Source: an uncultured Clostridia bacterium (lineage in GTDB: Bacteria; Bacillota; Clostridia; Peptostreptococcales; Anaerovoracaceae). From it: a stretch of 9,068 nucleotides of DNA. The stretch covers positions 1 to 9,068 of the forward strand of contig CALFUG010000384.1 in the NCBI GenBank assembly GCA_937928455.1, read 5' to 3'. Below are positions 7,566-9,068 of this stretch, piece by piece; position 1 is the first letter of the stretch; each line of letters starts with the position of its first letter. Both the position numbers and the translations under genes were made by a program. Under the pieces are notes generated by a model, which was not told the DNA's origin, ran no database searches, and was given only the letters and a program-made list of their open reading frames with translations.

Positions 7566-7599
7566 TAATATAATATTAAATTAGTATCGTCTTCGTCGA
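7566..7599 (-). promoter_or_regulatory. Possible gap promoter with embedded AT palindrome
   Basis: The 42-nt rpoN-gap gap contains a perfect 13-nt palindrome, TAATAT-N-ATATTA (7566-7578). On the - strand it overlaps candidate -10 boxes TATTAT (7575-7570, 5 of 6) and TATATT (7572-7567, 5 of 6). A possible -35, TCGACG (7599-7594, 4 of 6), lies in the end of rpoN with an 18-nt spacer. Transcription would begin near 7563, giving a leader of about 24 nt. AT-rich DNA makes chance matches likely, so the promoter is tentative; the palindrome itself is certain. No terminator is present in this gap. Confidence 0.3.
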
Positions 7600-8969
7600 G
7601 AGGAAGATGCAATTCCCATCTCATCTCGATATTTGGCTACCGTTCTCCTGGAAATATGGATGCCCTTCTCCTCCAAAGCTAAGACCATGCTTTGATCGCT
7701 GAGAGGGTTCTTTGGATCTTCCCCATTCACCATTTCCTGAATAAATGTTTTTACTCCCATGGAGGAAATGTTATCCTCCTGTCCGGGAGAAGCATCGCAA
7801 CGACTTACTCCGCTCTTGAAAAAGTATTTTAACTCAAATACCCCTCTGGGAGACTCCATATATTTTCCGTTGATGGAACGGCTCACCGTGGATTCATGCA
7901 CACCTACTTCCTCTGCGATTTGCTTCAAAGTGAGTGTCTTTAACCTCTTAGGCCCTTCATCAAAAAAATCCTGCTGGTATCGTACAATAGCGGAAGCCAC
8001 TTGAAATATGGTCTGCTTTCTTTGCTCAATACTTCGGATTAACCATATAGCGGAGTTCAGCTTTTTGTTTAAGTATCGAAATAGCTCATCATCCTTTTCG
8101 GCTTCCTTTTGCAGCTTTCCATAATAAGATCCAACCATAAGCCGCGGCGTGTTGGATTCAATCAGCAACACCACATATTTGCCGTCTACTTTTTCCACCT
8201 TCAAATCCGGAATAATATATCGATGGTCCTGTCCTGCACCAAATTGCCTTCCCGGTTTGGGTTCCAATGTTCGAATAATATCTGCGATTTCTTGAACACG
8301 ATGTACGGGAATATCCATTTCTCGGGATATATGGCCCATCCGATTTTCCGCCAAAGCCTCCAGATGATGACGTATTAATTCCTCTGTTAAACGATAGTCC
8401 TCCAGGATTTTTTCATCCTTCACATCTTTGCTGATTTCACACAACATTTCTTCCAACTGGATTAACAAGCATTCGCTTAAGTCTCGAGCGCACACCCCTG
8501 CTGGATCAAAGCCCTGAATCACATCAATGGTTTTCATCACCTTTTCCGTCGTAGTCCCTAGATTCACGGCAATCTCTTCCGGTGACATGGTCAAATATCC
8601 ATTTTCATCTAACGCCTCGATAATGTATCGGCCTCTCTCCTTGCAATGGGAATGAATGTCTGCCGTTTCCAACTGGAACAACAAATGTTCCGTCAAGGTT
8701 TCACCTCTCTCCATGGCATATCTCTCCATGGGAAAATCAGAGGTGTCTTCCCCATCCGAAGAGGAAACACCCCGAAAGCCCAAAGGCTCTTGATAGGAGC
8801 TCATCCGATCGTGAACCAGCTCCATTACCGGATTGGATAATAATTCCTCCTGCACATATTCTTCCAGCTCCTGTGTGCTGTATTGAAGTATGCGGATGGC
8901 TTGAATGAGATCCGGTGTCATCACCAGCTTCTGACTTTGTTCTATTGTTTGCTCATAACCAAGTTTCAT
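7581..8969 (-). CDS. rpoN: RNA polymerase sigma-54 factor
   Basis: Sigma-54 directs RNA polymerase to -24/-12 promoters and needs an AAA+ activator for open-complex formation. The 462-residue product has all regions. Region I (about 1-50) is Gln/Leu-rich with QKLVMTPDLIQAI (13-25). A short acidic linker spans about 69-90, and the core-binding domain includes GFDPAGVCARDL (153-164). A helix-turn-helix with VGVHESTVSRSINGKY spans about 355-370. The RpoN box SRRTVAKYRD (440-449) is close to the canonical ARRTVAKYRE and recognises the -24 element. The C-terminus is basic. ATG 8969 is the only workable start: an in-frame stop lies about 30 nt upstream with no ATG, GTG or TTG between, and MKLGYEQTIEQSQKL fits the family N-terminus. 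No Shine-Dalgarno precedes it, which is unusual next to its neighbours. No activator gene is in the window, so its regulon cannot be told. Confidence 0.97.
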   Translation of the reverse strand: MKLGYEQTIEQSQKLVMTPDLIQAIRILQYSTQELEEYVQEELLSNPVMELVHDRMSSYQEPLGFRGVSSSDGEDTSDFPMERYAMERGETLTEHLLFQLETADIHSHCKERGRYIIEALDENGYLTMSPEEIAVNLGTTTEKVMKTIDVIQGFDPAGVCARDLSECLLIQLEEMLCEISKDVKDEKILEDYRLTEELIRHHLEALAENRMGHISREMDIPVHRVQEIADIIRTLEPKPGRQFGAGQDHRYIIPDLKVEKVDGKYVVLLIESNTPRLMVGSYYGKLQKEAEKDDELFRYLNKKLNSAIWLIRSIEQRKQTIFQVASAIVRYQQDFFDEGPKRLKTLTLKQIAEEVGVHESTVSRSINGKYMESPRGVFELKYFFKSGVSRCDASPGQEDNISSMGVKTFIQEMVNGEDPKNPLSDQSMVLALEEKGIHISRRTVAKYRDEMGIASSSRRRRY

Positions 8970-8984
8970 GCAATAATTATACCA
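8969..8984 (-). promoter_or_regulatory. Sigma-54 -24/-12-like element over the rpoN start
   Basis: On the - strand TGGTATAATTATTGCA has TGG and TTGCA with exactly 10 nt between GG (8983-8982) and GC (8971-8970), the spacing of sigma-54 promoters. The C-A-C-G part of the -24 box is only partly matched, and the base before TGG is A rather than a pyrimidine. A transcript from it would begin inside codon 4 and lack the start codon, so any role is more likely binding of sigma-54 polymerase that blocks the overlapping -10 than productive transcription. Confidence 0.35.
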
Positions 8985-8998
8985 TGATTCCGGGGGAG
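8976..8998 (-). promoter_or_regulatory. Extended -10 promoter of rpoN, predicted leaderless
   Basis: On the - strand TGGTATAAT is a perfect extended -10 (TATAAT at 8981-8976). Six nt (TATTGC) separate it from the rpoN ATG, so the expected start point falls on or beside the A of the ATG. The best -35 is weak, TTTAAT (about 3 of 6) with a 17-nt spacer, which is tolerable for an extended -10 promoter. The absence of a ribosome site upstream of the ATG agrees with a leaderless message. Confidence 0.6.
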
Positions 8999-9001
8999 AT
9001 T

Positions 9002-9033
9002 AAACATGCTTTTCTTTTCATTAGGTCATGTTT
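9002..9033. repeat. Inverted repeat upstream of rpoN
   Basis: AAACATG (9002-9008) and CATGTTT (9027-9033) are perfect 7-nt inverted copies separated by 18 nt. Relative to rpoN they lie upstream of the -10 box and overlap the weak -35 area. They could be half-sites for a regulator, but arms this short also occur by chance. The right arm lies inside the putative upstream coding tail. Confidence 0.3.
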
Positions 9034-9068
9034 GGAAACCCTAATTGCCGTAATGCCTCAAACAAGAC
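9021..9068 (-). CDS. Possible 3' end of an unidentified upstream gene (partial)
   Basis: From the right window edge the - strand reads 15 codons, VLFEALRQLGFPNMT, then TAA at 9023-9021. The composition looks like a genuine C-terminus with an amphipathic helix, and it would leave a compact 51-nt gap before rpoN, in keeping with the dense packing of the window. It is too short to identify and could be a chance open frame. No terminator hairpin is seen between it and rpoN. Confidence 0.35.
   Translation of the reverse strand, partial: VLFEALRQLGFPNMT

Noticed and set aside
1..9068. Mobile elements, CRISPR arrays, tRNA/rRNA genes, toxin-antitoxin or phage genes.
   Set aside because: No repeats, transposase-like frames or structured RNA were seen; the window is filled by housekeeping genes.

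Overview
The window looks like core chromosome of a Gram-positive anaerobe in the Clostridia (Bacillota). The evidence is the class of proteins present, strong AGGAGG-type ribosome binding sites, a sigma-54 gene directly ahead of a gap-pgk-tpiA-eno glycolytic cluster (an order I associate with clostridia), and a K+-dependent membrane pyrophosphatase. I cannot name the genus. GC content is moderate by eye. No mobile element, CRISPR array, tRNA or rRNA was seen.

Layout: the left edge (1-669, + strand) is the C-terminal half of a CynX/NimT-like MFS transporter. It converges on hppA (762-2774, - strand), and a strong hairpin (698-729) lies between the two. Everything from hppA to the right edge is on the - strand. 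In transcription order, right to left, the genes are: the tail of a possible unidentified gene (9021-9068), rpoN (7581-8969), gap (6525-7538), pgk (5304-6488), tpiA (4527-5273), eno (3188-4489), secG (2884-3114) and hppA (762-2774). Gaps between rpoN and eno are 30-42 nt with no terminator, so rpoN-gap-pgk-tpiA-eno could be one transcript. secG has a recognisable promoter of its own and is followed by a hairpin terminator.

Together, gap, pgk, tpiA and eno cover lower glycolysis from the triose phosphates to phosphoenolpyruvate, except for phosphoglycerate mutase. SecG belongs to protein export. The pyrophosphatase couples PPi hydrolysis to ion pumping; its residues point to Na+ rather than H+ as the main ion.

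Most of this is ordinary housekeeping sequence and I see no wholly new system. The points worth a second look are: (1) the rpoN start, where a consensus extended -10 box lies 6 nt before the ATG with no Shine-Dalgarno, suggesting a leaderless mRNA, and where a sigma-54 -24/-12-like element is superimposed, suggesting autorepression; (2) loss of cggR between rpoN and gap, with a perfect AT palindrome in the short gap that remains; (3) loss of phosphoglycerate mutase from between tpiA and eno; (4) the Na+-type signature of the pyrophosphatase; (5) a terminator-like hairpin directly ahead of hppA.
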